From Syntrophobacterales bacterium (GTDB taxonomy: Bacteria; Desulfobacterota; Desulfobaccia; Desulfobaccales; 0-14-0-80-60-11), in contig JAGVAH010000012.1 in NCBI GenBank assembly GCA_020060385.1, positions 1 through 32,654 on the forward strand: 32,654 nucleotides of DNA, written 5' to 3'. The number at the start of each line of letters is the position of its first letter. The stretch's first letter is position 1. This document shows positions 17,341-26,300 of the stretch, in pieces. Position numbers and translations under genes: made by a program. The notes under the pieces were generated by a model that saw only the letters and a program-made list of their open reading frames with translations, did not search any database and had not been told where the DNA came from.

Positions 17341-18558
17341 CTAGTTGCCTTTACTACTGATGGTGGTCCGGAGGTATTGGGGGAATTTTTGGGCCAGGTA
17401 GGGTTCCAGATGCTGGTAAACGATGTTTGCCACCTTGGCCGCGCCGATATTATCATAATGGATAAAGTCGTAATAATATTTGGAGCTCTTGGGGAGTTCC
17501 CGGGCCAGATCGATCAGGAGAACCTTATCCTCCTGGGCCACCTTCCTGGTGACGTTATTATAGAGCTCCAAAATACGCCAATAAAACCCGCCGTTGATGC
17601 CATCCCCCACCTTTAACTGGGAGAGATCGACTCCGGTCACGTCATCTTTGCCAGGCCCATAAAGGGCCGGCTGGGTCATCAAAACGGGCAGTATGTTGTT
17701 TTCCCTGCAAATATGGACCAACGTTTGCAGCCGCTTTTCATAAGGCCGGGGATACTTGGCCGCATGTTGCCTGTAGAGAGCCTCCTTGGTTGCCTCGGAC
17801 ATCTCGAAGACAGGTTCGGTCTTCAGGTTGATTTCCCGCTGGGGCGGCGCCCAGGTAACCTTTGGGAAATAATACCTTTTTAGATTGAGGATGGCGGCCG
17901 CCACCTCGCTGTGATCCGCCAGGGCTCCCGTAAATCGTTCCAGGGAACGGAAGGACCCCCATTTAAGCCCTGCGTTAATGTTCTTATCCACCCTTTTGAC
18001 GTCGCTTACCCCTATATCGTTGACCCCCACCAGAAAAACCGCGACTTTGGGCCGCAACTGCACCAGAAAATTTTCCATCAGGATAATATGGCCGAAGACG
18101 GAATGACCGGCCAGGCCGGCATTATTGATCCACAATCTCTGGAAATTTCTTTTTAATTTTTCTCCCAGGACATGGACCCAGGTCTTGTCATCAGCCAGCT
18201 CAAAGCAGATGGTCGTGCTCCCCCCCACCGCCACGATACTCAAGCACCGGTCCCAGTCCTGGGGAGGCTCTTCTCCCCGGAATCCCAGGGAATTCCGGTG
18301 CAAATAAACAATAGGGTCCAATTTACTGGCGCGGCTGTGATGAATCACCTCTTTTTTGTTATAGGGCAGGATGATCTGATAGCCCTTGATGCTGAAGCCC
18401 AGGGGGTTATAGATCCTCAGGGCGATCTCCACTAAACCCAGGGCCAGGACCAGGCTCACCAAGACCAGCAGCAGATTCTTGGCGGCATTGCGCAGCCGGG
18501 TCCTTATCCGGCTTTGAGGCTGAACCTCTTGAGGACTGCTGTTTTCCTGATTAACCAC
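17341..18558 (-). CDS. Membrane-anchored SGNH/GDSL hydrolase, copy 2
   Basis: 405 residues from a GTG at 18558. No ATG fits in this frame before the anchor, and no strong ribosome site is seen, so the start is tentative. A membrane anchor spans about 29-50. The SGNH residues are Ser114 (GGSTT), the Gly in NNAGLAGHS, the Asn in GVNDIG, and Asp364 with His367 in DFIHY. It matches copy 1 from end to end, including NPLGF, HRNSLGF, DDKTW and ILNLKRYYFPKVT. The N-terminal tail is longer and polar. Both copies keep their catalytic residues, so both are probably active. Confidence 0.83.
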   Translation of the reverse strand: MVNQENSSPQEVQPQSRIRTRLRNAAKNLLLVLVSLVLALGLVEIALRIYNPLGFSIKGYQIILPYNKKEVIHHSRASKLDPIVYLHRNSLGFRGEEPPQDWDRCLSIVAVGGSTTICFELADDKTWVHVLGEKLKRNFQRLWINNAGLAGHSVFGHIILMENFLVQLRPKVAVFLVGVNDIGVSDVKRVDKNINAGLKWGSFRSLERFTGALADHSEVAAAILNLKRYYFPKVTWAPPQREINLKTEPVFEMSEATKEALYRQHAAKYPRPYEKRLQTLVHICRENNILPVLMTQPALYGPGKDDVTGVDLSQLKVGDGINGGFYWRILELYNNVTRKVAQEDKVLLIDLARELPKSSKYYYDFIHYDNIGAAKVANIVYQHLEPYLAQKFPQYLRTTISSKGN

Positions 18559-18641
18559 GATAGGCTGGGACCCTTTCGAAAGCTTTCCGAATCATTATTT
18601 GATACCCCAAACTCATCCTCTTTGTCAACGCGAGGAGGTTC

Positions 18642-18668
18642 CCCCCAGACGGCTAGCGCGCCTGGGGG
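18642..18668. other. Weak hairpin in the gap 18559-18777
   Basis: CCCCCAG (18642-18648) and CTGGGGG (18662-18668) can pair across a 13-nt loop. The gap otherwise holds no gene. It carries the upstream region of the SGNH pair. Confidence 0.3.
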
Positions 18669-18777
18669 CCGGCATAACCGGGGCCGCGGCGCAGCTCAGG
18701 GATAGTCAAACACACCAGGGGGAAAAAATGTGGATCACCACGGTGGGTGGAGGAATTGGCGCCGGAACTGCCAGAGG

Positions 18778-18811
18778 AAAAAACTTAAGGGAGGGGGGAG
18801 AGAGCCTTAAG
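18778..18811 (-). terminator. Rho-independent terminator of the response-regulator pair
   Basis: On the minus strand CTTAAGG (18811-18805) and CCTTAAG (18790-18784) form a 7-bp stem with a 14-nt loop, followed by TTTTTT (18783-18778). The stem overlaps the stop codon of the preceding gene. Confidence 0.65.
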
Positions 18812-19559
18812 AGGCGGGGCCCCCGTTGGAACCATTTAACTTTTCCGTGACCTTATCCGCCAGGTCGACGATCAACTGCCCTATGGTCTCTATCTGCCGG
18901 GGATTAACCTGGGAGGTGGTGCCCATGGCCGCCAGGGAGGACCCAAAGGCCTTAATGCTGTTCATTTCCTCCCGGATCAAAGCCAAGGGTTTCTCCCTCT
19001 GGCCTGCCATCTCTCCCCGGGAGTCTGCCTGGTTAATCTTTTCCTTTTGTTCCTGCAGGTTTTTATTAATGGTGGCCGCGGCGTTGATGATCATTTCCCC
19101 CAAGGATTTGACCTGGGAATGGTCCAATTCCCGGACCCGTTTCCCATCTTCCGCCAGGGCGACAATGGACTCGCCCATAGTCTTGAGAAGGATGACCTCG
19201 CCGGCGATGGTCTGGAATTGGGAGGGGATACCCGTCAGGAGTATGGTTTCCTCCTGATTGATCAACTCTCTTTCAGGGTCTTTTTCCACTTCTATTTGTG
19301 GCTCCACCAAGGCCGCCATCTTTTCCAGATTATGCCAGACCTTGGCTGCCAGTCCATGGATCATTTTTAGACATTGATCGGTGGAAGAGAATCTTTCCCA
19401 GGGAGCGCCCTTGACATAATCTCCCAAATCTTCACTCAAAATGGGGGTGGATTCAGAAAAATGCAGGCCCATGGCCGCAAAAAAACCGATGGCTTCAATC
19501 TTTTCCTGAACCTGCTGCAGACCCTCTTTCCAATCCAGATCCAAGTCCTTCTCCTCCAC
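18807..19559 (-). CDS. Helical protein of unknown function downstream of a CheY-like gene
   Basis: 250 residues from a GTG start at 19559. The protein is almost wholly alpha-helical and soluble. It has amphipathic stretches such as LDWKEGLQQVQEKIEAIGFFAAMGLHF, KVWHNLEKMAALVEPQIEVEK, MIINAAATINKNLQEQKEKINQ and ETIGQLIVDLADKVTEKL. No membrane span, signal peptide or known catalytic motif is visible. The gene follows a single-domain response regulator by 45 bp and ends at a terminator, so the two form an operon. A role as output partner or phosphatase of the receiver is possible, in the manner of helical CheZ or CheC-type partners, but no CheZ active-site motif is clear. Confidence 0.65.
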   Translation of the reverse strand: MEEKDLDLDWKEGLQQVQEKIEAIGFFAAMGLHFSESTPILSEDLGDYVKGAPWERFSSTDQCLKMIHGLAAKVWHNLEKMAALVEPQIEVEKDPERELINQEETILLTGIPSQFQTIAGEVILLKTMGESIVALAEDGKRVRELDHSQVKSLGEMIINAAATINKNLQEQKEKINQADSRGEMAGQREKPLALIREEMNSIKAFGSSLAAMGTTSQVNPRQIETIGQLIVDLADKVTEKLNGSNGGPAS

Positions 19560-19604
19560 CCGAGAGCCTTGGCCCCCGCCGGGCTGGCCCCCCGGAGGCA
19601 GAAA

Positions 19605-20018
19605 CTAAATATTATTGGACTTACCCAACAATTTAAGTAACAGTTTGGCCAATACCGCGCTGGGAAAAGGTTTAAGCAGATAGCCGTCCCATTTGCTTTC
19701 CACCGCCAGGGCCATCATCTCCTCAGAGACTTCGCCGGTAATCATCAAAAACGGCATTTCCGCGAAACGGGGGGTGGCCCTCAGGAGCCTTTTGAGTTCC
19801 AGCCCGTTCATCCTGGGCATACGAATATCGCAAATCACCACATCATATTTGGAGGCCTGCATCATTTCCCAGGCCTCCAAACCGTCCTGGGCCGCATCAA
19901 TACGGCCTCCCACCCCCAGGTTGCGGAGAATTTGGGCCAGGATGTTGCGGACTGCGGAAATGTCGTCCACCACCAGGACGTCGAGATGTCGCAGCACTTC
20001 TTTGTGATTATCACCCAT
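19605..20018 (-). CDS. Single-domain (CheY-like) response regulator
   Basis: 137 residues from ATG 20018; an in-frame GTG at 20027 is an alternative, and neither has a strong ribosome site. The receiver domain is complete: acidic pair Asp18-Asp19, phosphoacceptor Asp64 in VICDIRMP, Thr94 in MITG and Lys116 in LLKP. No output domain follows, so it works by protein contact, as CheY or Spo0F does. The neighbouring helical unknown is its likely partner. No histidine kinase is adjacent; the nearest is the hybrid kinase at 23098-25128. Confidence 0.9.
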   Translation of the reverse strand: MGDNHKEVLRHLDVLVVDDISAVRNILAQILRNLGVGGRIDAAQDGLEAWEMMQASKYDVVICDIRMPRMNGLELKRLLRATPRFAEMPFLMITGEVSEEMMALAVESKWDGYLLKPFPSAVLAKLLLKLLGKSNNI

Positions 20019-20250
20019 ACTAAACACTACAGTAATTTTCTCTTCCTTGGTATCGTCACATTAACACAAGATGATTAAATCAAATAGGTTAAAAATCCTG
20101 GATGACGAAATTTCTTACTGGAGTACTGGAGGCCATGCAGACTTAAAGCTCTTCCCTGTCGCCTTACTATTTTGCCGAAAGCATTTTGAGGACCAGAGAT
20201 AGAACCATGTGGCCCCTGCCCGCGGCCTCGGACCTTAGCCCACCGTCTCT

Positions 20251-21600
20251 CTAGTCTTTGTTTACCTCCTGGCAAATGGACTCGTAGGTTATCCGGGCCA
20301 GGGTGTCCAGCTCCTCCAAGGAGATGCACAAAGGAGGCATGAGGACCACCACATCCCCCAGGGGCCTGAGGATGACCCCCCGTTTCCTGGCCTCCAGGAT
20401 TACCCCGTGGCCGGTGCGGCGGGCCGGCGGGAAAGGCTCCCTAGTCTCCCGGTCCTTAACCAGCTCAATACCCACCATCAATCCCCGCTGGCGGATATCC
20501 CCCACTTGGGGGATAGCCTGCATCTCTGCCAGCAGTTGGCTCAGCCTCTCTATCTTGGCAGGCAAGGACTCCATCACTTTCTCTTTCTGGAAGATCTCCA
20601 GACTGGCCAGGGCCGCGGCCGCGGCCAGGGGATTGCCGGTATAGGTATGGCCATGGAAAAAGGCCTTGAATTCCTGGAATTCCCCCAGGAAAGCCTGATA
20701 AATCGCGGCGGTGGCCATGGTGGCCGCCAGGGGCAGATAACCCCCGGTGATGCCCTTGGCCAGGCACAGGAGATCGGGGCTCACCTGCTCCTGGTCGCAG
20801 GCGAACATCCGGCCGGTGCGCCCGAAACCGGTGGCCACCTCGTCGGCGATGAGCAGCACGTCGTAGCGCCGGGTCACTTCCCGGACCCGGGTCAGATACC
20901 CGGGGGGTTGAGGGATCATGCCCGCAGCGCCCTGCATCACCGGCTCCAGAATCAGCGCGGCCAGTTCCTGGTGATGCGCGGCCACCAGCTCTTCCAGCCG
21001 CTCCAGGCATTGCTCCCGTCAGTCCTCGGCCTGGGGGCAGCGGTAACAGTAAGGGGCCGGAGCCTCCAGGGTCTCAAAGAGCAGGGGCCGGAAGATGTCA
21101 TGGAATAAGGTAATGCCCCCCACGGAGACCGCGCCCAGGGTATCGCCGTGATAAGCGCCGCTGAGTTTCAGAAAACGCTGCTTCTGGGGGGAACCCTGCA
21201 ACTGCCAGTATTGAAAGGCCATCTTCAGGGCCACTTCCACCGCGGTGGAGCCGCTGTCGGAGTAAAAAACCTTGGTGAGCCCCGGCGGGGTGACCTCCGC
21301 CAGGGCCCGGGCCAGCACAATGGCCGGAGGATGGGCCAGGCCCAATAAAGTGCTGTGGGCCACCAGCTCCAGTTGCCCCCGCACGGCTTGATCCATTTCC
21401 GGGCGGCCGTGGCCATGGACATTGGTCCAGAGGGAAGAAACCCCGTCCAGATAACGCCGGCCTAGATGGTCAAAGAGATAGACCCCTTCGCCCCGGGTGA
21501 TGAGCAGCAGTTCCTCTTCCCGGAAGCCCTGCATCTGGGTGAAGGGGTGCCAGAGATGCTCCCGGTCCCAGTTCACCAGGGTTTCATAGGAGTAACCCAT
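20251..21600 (-). pseudogene. bioA: Adenosylmethionine-8-amino-7-oxononanoate aminotransferase (bioA) with one in-frame TGA
   Basis: The frame from ATG 21600 (AGGAGG eight bases upstream) is interrupted once, by TGA at codon 194 (21019-21021). It resumes in the same frame with no base lost and reads to 20251, for 449 codons, normal for BioA. Before the TGA: the HPFTQMQGF start, [28 protein letters not shown] and [11 protein letters not shown]. After it: [31 protein letters not shown] and the PLP lysine Lys282 in LAKGITGG. The enzyme converts KAPA to DAPA in biotin synthesis. No bioB, bioD or bioF is nearby. If the TGA is a true stop, only an inactive 193-residue fragment is made. See the separate note on the TGA. 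Confidence 0.85.
21019..21021 (-). other. In-frame TGA at a cysteine position of BioA (nonsense or selenocysteine codon)
   Basis: The TGA falls in ...QAED-[TGA][11 protein letters not shown]. As I recall the family (for example the Bacillus ECRQEALRELAQ segment and a CGxxCL segment in other bacteria), a cysteine stands there. A weak stem-loop, GCC-TGGAGC-GGC, starts 10 nt after the TGA, about where a bacterial SECIS would lie, but it has only 3 bp. One change, TGC or TGT to TGA, also explains it. Confidence 0.5.
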
Positions 21601-21722
21601 CCATCCGCCTCCTAAGGGGATAAACCATCAATCCACGGCCCGGGGAAATATCCGCACCCTGCCAGTGTCTTGCCAACCCGCGTCCCTCATCGGCTCTGGG
21701 AAATCTCCAGGGGGTCGGCAGA

Positions 21723-23108
21723 TTATAAGGACCCGGTCTGCCGCCGGGGATCAAAAAGCTGCAATCTCTTCATCTTATTGAACAGGGTGGTGCGGCTGAT
21801 GCCCAAAGCCGTGGCGCTGATCTGGCGGTTCCATTGATAGCGTTCCAAAGTCTCCAACAAGACCTGTCTCTCTGTCTGCTCCCGGGCTTCTTCCAGAGAG
21901 AGGTCCCTGCCCCCCGGCGCCCCCGGCTGTCCAGCCGCTTTTATCTCCGGGGGCAGCGTCTCCGGGACAATGAATTCTCCGGGGCTCAAAAGAACTGCCC
22001 GCTCCACCACATTTTCCAGTTCCCGGACGTTCCCGGGCCAGGGATAGCGCAGGCAGAGCTGCAACGCGGTCCTGGCCATACCCTTGATCTGGCGGCGATG
22101 ACTCTGGTTGAAGCGCTGGATAAAATGCTCCATCAAGGGTTCAATATCGCTTAGACGCTCCCTTAGGGGCGGAATGTTAAGGTTAACTACATTTATCCGG
22201 TAATAAAGATCTTCCCGGAAATTATTGCGGGCCACCTCCTCCTTAAGGGAGGCATGGGTGGCGGTGATGAGCCGCACATCCACCGGGATGGGGGTGCCTC
22301 CCCCCACCCGCTCGATGACCCTCTCCTGGAGAACCCGCAGGATCTTCATCTGCAGATTGGGGGAAGCACAATCGATATCGTCCAGAAACAGGGTGCCCTC
22401 CTGGGTCTCCTCGAATTTGCCCTTCTTGTCCCGGATGGCCCCGGGGAAAGCCCCCCGCACGTGGCCGAAGAGCTCGCTCTCCAGCAGGGTTGCCGACAGG
22501 GCCCCGCAGCTGATCTGGTAAAAAGGGCACTCCCCCCTGGAGGATTGGTCATGGATGTGGCGGGCCAGCATGGTCTTGCCGGTGCCGGATTCGCCGCTAA
22601 TCAAGACGGTGGCCAGGGTATCGGCAACGGTGTGGACCAGTTCCAGGAGCAGGCCCATTTTCCGGTCCCTGAACACCAGGTTCTCTGCCAGCTCCCAGGG
22701 CCGGAAACGCCTTTGCAAAGACTGGTATGAGTTTTTCAGCTCCACCTGTTCCAAGGCCCGGCGCAACGTCAGCTTCAAGCGCAGGTCGTCAAGGGGCTTG
22801 GTCAGATAGTCATATGCCCCCAATTTGATGGCTTCCACCGCGTCGTCGATGCGGCCGTGGCCGGTAATGAAAATGACGGGGGTGTCCGGGGAACGGCCCT
22901 TCAACTCCCGGAGGAGCTCCAGGCCATTGACCCCGGGCATGTGGATGTCCGAGAGGATGACCCGGAAGCGTTCTCCCTGTAATTTGGCCAGGGCCTGATC
23001 CCCATCCAGGGCCGTGTCTGACTGGTACCCCTCCAGAAGAAACATCTCCTTCAGGGAGTCACAGACCAGGGGATCATCATCCACGATCAGGAGATCTTTA
23101 ATGGACAC
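21723..23108 (-). CDS. NtrC-family response regulator with altered GAFTGA loop
   Basis: 461 residues from a GTG start that overlaps the kinase stop by 11 bp, so translation is coupled. Domains: receiver with Asp54 and Lys104; AAA+ sigma-54 activator domain (about 142-380) with Walker A GESGTGKT (172-179), arginine finger region FREDLYYR and WPGNVREL; and a Fis-type helix-turn-helix at the end (ISATALGISRTTLFNKMKRLQL in part). Two motifs depart from consensus: the sigma-54-contacting GAFTGA loop reads GAFPGA (219-224), and Walker B reads FLDDID where FLDEI is usual. In NtrC relatives the loop threonine is critical for sigma-54 contact, so activation may be weakened or replaced. The kinase is the evident partner. 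Confidence 0.92.
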   Translation of the reverse strand: MSIKDLLIVDDDPLVCDSLKEMFLLEGYQSDTALDGDQALAKLQGERFRVILSDIHMPGVNGLELLRELKGRSPDTPVIFITGHGRIDDAVEAIKLGAYDYLTKPLDDLRLKLTLRRALEQVELKNSYQSLQRRFRPWELAENLVFRDRKMGLLLELVHTVADTLATVLISGESGTGKTMLARHIHDQSSRGECPFYQISCGALSATLLESELFGHVRGAFPGAIRDKKGKFEETQEGTLFLDDIDCASPNLQMKILRVLQERVIERVGGGTPIPVDVRLITATHASLKEEVARNNFREDLYYRINVVNLNIPPLRERLSDIEPLMEHFIQRFNQSHRRQIKGMARTALQLCLRYPWPGNVRELENVVERAVLLSPGEFIVPETLPPEIKAAGQPGAPGGRDLSLEEAREQTERQVLLETLERYQWNRQISATALGISRTTLFNKMKRLQLFDPRRQTGSL

Positions 23109-25128
23109 GGCCCCCCCTTTGAACCTGCTTGGGCAGAAAGATGCTGACTCTGGTGCCCTGCCCGGGCTGGCTGCTTACCTCCATCCGCCCCCCATGCCTC
23201 TCCAGGATCTTCTGGCAGATGGGCAATCCCAAACCCAACCCCTGGGCCCCCCTTTTGGTGGAATAGAAAGGCTGGAAGATCTGCTCCAATTCCTGGGTCG
23301 AGAGGCCGTTCCCGGTATCCTGGAAGATAATCTCCATCTCCTGGGGATGGAGCAGGCCGCCGATGTGCAAGTGGCCTCCCTGGGGCATGGCCTGGAGGGC
23401 GTTTTTAATGACATTGAGGAATACATGATAAAGGTCCCCCTCGATTTTCACCTGCTGCAACTCCCGGGGGGGGTTGAGAGTCACGTTCACCATCTGGTCG
23501 CTGGCTTGAAACATCATGATCTTCAGCGCATCCTGCAGCAGGTTCTGGAGGTTAACCTTTCTCCGGGAGGTCTTCAGCGGCTCGGCGGAGGCCATCAAAG
23601 ACCTGATGCTGGAGGCCATCTTTTCCAGGCCATTTAGGGCCTCAGCCAGATATCGCTCCACCTCCTGGGGCTCTTCTTTCTTCATCACCGCCAAAGAGAG
23701 GTAACGCCGGATGCCGTCCAAGGGGTTATTCAGCTCATGGGCCACACAGAGGCTGAGTTTGCCCATGATGGCCAGGTGCTCGAAGAGATGGAGACGTTGC
23801 CGCAGTTGCTCCAATTCGCTCACGTCTTCCATCAGCACCAGTCCCTGGGTACTCCCCTCCCGCCCGGGGATGGGCATCATCTTCACTTCCAGAAACCTCT
23901 CGCTCTGACCGTCGGGAAGGGCCTTCACCGAGATCTTCCGCTGCTCCTGGCCAGAGAGGGCGCTCTGAAAGGAATCCCTCAACTCTTGCTGGGTCTGGAG
24001 GTCGAGGCCCAAGAGCGGGAAGAACTCCTGTCCCGCCAGCACCTTGCCCCCGGTCCCCAGGAGGCCCTCCAGGGCCGGGTTGGTTTGGACGATCTGCAGA
24101 TCCTCATCCAAGATAGCCAGGGCCACCGGCACCTGTTCATGGACCAGGGCCGCGGGGGGAGTGAACTCGTCCCTGGGCTGCTGGTCCTGCCGCGTCTCCA
24201 GGACCTCTACCAGCAGTCGGCCCAGGAGCCACCCCAGGAAGAGGTCCCGGGAAGTAAAAGGTGCGCCATCCTCCCGGTCGGAAAGATTGATCACCCCCCA
24301 AAATTTCCGGCCCAAGAGGGGGATCAGGATGAGACTGGCACTGCGGTAACCTTCCCGGCCGGGATTCATGGGAAAGCGGGAATCCTGCCGCAGATCGGCC
24401 ACTAACAAGGGACGGGGGTGGGTGGCCAGATAACCCATGAGCCCGGAGTTGGCCGACACCTTTAACCCGGCCCGGTATTCCTGGTTGGGCCCCATGGCCG
24501 CCAACCCGCAAAATTGCCCCAAGGTGGCTTTAAAGAGAAAGATGGAGCCGTGGGTGGCGGCCACCAGTTGCCGGCTCGCCTCCAGGAAACGCCGGCCCAC
24601 CTCCCTAAGGTTCTGTTCTTTCTGGGCCTCCTCCCGCAAGGCAGTCAGCACCGCGGCTTCCGGAGTATCGGAGACCAGCTCCAGGGCCTGCCAACCCAAG
24701 GACTCGGCCCCCTGCAACACCATCTCCAGGTCCCGCTGCGCCCGGGTGAGGCGGCGAAATTCCAAGGCCCGGTTAATGGCATGACGCAGGATCTCGGCCC
24801 GCAAGGGCTTGGTGAGATAATCAAAGGCCCCCAGTTTCACCGCGGTCACCGCGTCCTGGTAATTGGCGTAGCCGGTGAAGACGATGGTCAGCGTCTCCGG
24901 ATGGTGCAGACGCACATATTGGAGCAGCTCCAGACCCTGCATCTCCGGCATCACCATGTCGGTGAGCACCAGGTCATAGCGGGTCTTCTTGAGCCGCTCC
25001 ACCGCCACCCGGCCGTTGCGGGCGACATCGACGCCGTAGGAGGAGCCGAAGCGCAGGATCTCCCGCATCAGCTCCAAAATGACGGGGTCGTCATCCACCA
25101 ACAGGATCAGGGGCTGTTCTTTCATCAT
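23098..25128 (-). CDS. Hybrid sensor kinase: receiver-GAF-PAS-HisKA-HATPase
   Basis: 676 residues from ATG 25128 (a second ATG follows at once); longer upstream readings would run into rmlB. The N-terminal receiver has Asp57 and LTKP. A GAF-like domain (about 165-315) and a PAS-like domain (about 325-445) follow, ending in VLMEDVSELEQLRQRL. The HisKA H-box is CVAHELNNPLDGIRRYL with His464. The ATPase has NVIKNALQAMP, DTGNGLS and GLGLGLPICQKILERHGG. With no membrane span or signal peptide it is a cytoplasmic sensor. The receiver-first layout suggests it is itself an intermediate in a phosphorelay. It overlaps the NtrC-like gene, which is its likely output. Confidence 0.93.
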   Translation of the reverse strand: MMKEQPLILLVDDDPVILELMREILRFGSSYGVDVARNGRVAVERLKKTRYDLVLTDMVMPEMQGLELLQYVRLHHPETLTIVFTGYANYQDAVTAVKLGAFDYLTKPLRAEILRHAINRALEFRRLTRAQRDLEMVLQGAESLGWQALELVSDTPEAAVLTALREEAQKEQNLREVGRRFLEASRQLVAATHGSIFLFKATLGQFCGLAAMGPNQEYRAGLKVSANSGLMGYLATHPRPLLVADLRQDSRFPMNPGREGYRSASLILIPLLGRKFWGVINLSDREDGAPFTSRDLFLGWLLGRLLVEVLETRQDQQPRDEFTPPAALVHEQVPVALAILDEDLQIVQTNPALEGLLGTGGKVLAGQEFFPLLGLDLQTQQELRDSFQSALSGQEQRKISVKALPDGQSERFLEVKMMPIPGREGSTQGLVLMEDVSELEQLRQRLHLFEHLAIMGKLSLCVAHELNNPLDGIRRYLSLAVMKKEEPQEVERYLAEALNGLEKMASSIRSLMASAEPLKTSRRKVNLQNLLQDALKIMMFQASDQMVNVTLNPPRELQQVKIEGDLYHVFLNVIKNALQAMPQGGHLHIGGLLHPQEMEIIFQDTGNGLSTQELEQIFQPFYSTKRGAQGLGLGLPICQKILERHGGRMEVSSQPGQGTRVSIFLPKQVQRGGRVH

Positions 25129-25238
25129 CCTGAAAAGAATAGTTCCAGGTTCAAGGTTAAGAGATAGACAATGCCTCCGAAAATGAGAAAAATTAACCCA
25201 TTGACGCCGTATTGTTAACCGCAAACAGCAAACCGTCC

Positions 25239-26300
25239 TTAAACCACGGCCGCGCCATATTGCCGGCGCAAATAATCCCGGTAAGCTCCGGAGCGCACCC
25301 GCTCCAGCCAGTCCTGATGGGCCAGATACCAGGAGAGGGTGCGCCTCAGCCCCTCCTCCAGATCCACTTGGGGCCGCCAGTCCAATTCCCCCTCGATCTT
25401 GGCGGTATTCAGGGCATAGCGCCAATCATGCCCCGGCCGATCAGTGACAAAGGTAATCAGCTCCTCCGGCTGGCCCAACTCCGGCCGCATCTCCCGGAGC
25501 AGTTGCAGGAGCAGGCGCACCAGTTCCAGGTTGGGTTTCTCCTGTTGCCCCCCCAGATTATAGGTCTCCCCCGGACGCCCCTTTTCCAGCACCAGCAGCG
25601 CGCCCCGGCAATGGTCTTCCACAAAGATCCAGTCCCGGATATTGGCGCCGGTGCCATAAATGGGCACGGGCTTACCCGCCAGGGCCTGGCTGAGGGCAAA
25701 GGGAATGAGCTTTTCCGGAAACTGGTAGGGGCCATAGTTGTTGGAGCAGTTGGTGATCAGGGCTGGAAAGCCGTAGGTGCGGTAATAGGAGCGCACCAAC
25801 AGATCCGCGCCCGCCTTGGAGGCCGCATAAGGACTGTTGGGGGAATAGGGCGTCGCCTCGGTGAACGCGGGGTCGTCGGGGCCCAGGGAACCGTAGACCT
25901 CATCGGTGCTGATGTGCAGAAAGCGGGGCTCTTCCCCTTTCAGCCCCTGCCAGGCTTGGCGGGCCGCCTCCAGCAGGGTGAAGGTGCCCAGGACGTTGGT
26001 GCGCACGAAGACCCCGGGGTCCATAATGGACCGGTCCACATGGGTTTCCGCGGCAAAATGCACCACCCGGGTGATGGGATACCGCTGGAATAAAGAGGTT
26101 ACCAACTCCCTATCCGCAATGTCCCCGGGCACCAGAATATGTCCGGGGTCTCCCTCCAACTCCGCCAGGTTTTCCGGATTCCCGGCATAGGTGAGGAGAT
26201 CCAGATTGAGGATCTGCCATTCCGGGCGCTGCCGCCTGAGATAGTGGACAAAATTGGCGCCGATGAAACCGGCCCCGCCCGTTACCAAAACCATGCTCAT
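25239..26300 (-). CDS. rfbB: dTDP-glucose 4,6-dehydratase
   Basis: 353 residues from ATG 26300, whose first bases overlap the rmlD stop in an ATGA junction. The Rossmann motif VTGGAGFIG is at the N-terminus. HFAAETHVDRSI, the catalytic HISTDEVYG (Thr-Asp, with Glu next) and YAASKAGAD (Tyr-x3-Lys) follow, then NCSNNYGPYQFPEKLIP, and RDWIFVEDHC and DRPGHDWRYALN. This is a complete RmlB, which converts dTDP-glucose to dTDP-4-keto-6-deoxyglucose, the first committed step to dTDP-rhamnose. It is coupled to rmlD. The glucose-1-phosphate thymidylyltransferase gene (rmlA) is not in the window. Confidence 0.96.
   Translation of the reverse strand: MSMVLVTGGAGFIGANFVHYLRRQRPEWQILNLDLLTYAGNPENLAELEGDPGHILVPGDIADRELVTSLFQRYPITRVVHFAAETHVDRSIMDPGVFVRTNVLGTFTLLEAARQAWQGLKGEEPRFLHISTDEVYGSLGPDDPAFTEATPYSPNSPYAASKAGADLLVRSYYRTYGFPALITNCSNNYGPYQFPEKLIPFALSQALAGKPVPIYGTGANIRDWIFVEDHCRGALLVLEKGRPGETYNLGGQQEKPNLELVRLLLQLLREMRPELGQPEELITFVTDRPGHDWRYALNTAKIEGELDWRPQVDLEEGLRRTLSWYLAHQDWLERVRSGAYRDYLRRQYGAAVV

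Noticed and set aside
20251-20985. The second half of bioA as an independent aminotransferase gene
   Set aside because: It lacks the N-terminal half of the fold and no ribosome site precedes a start. It is in the same frame as the upstream half across the TGA.
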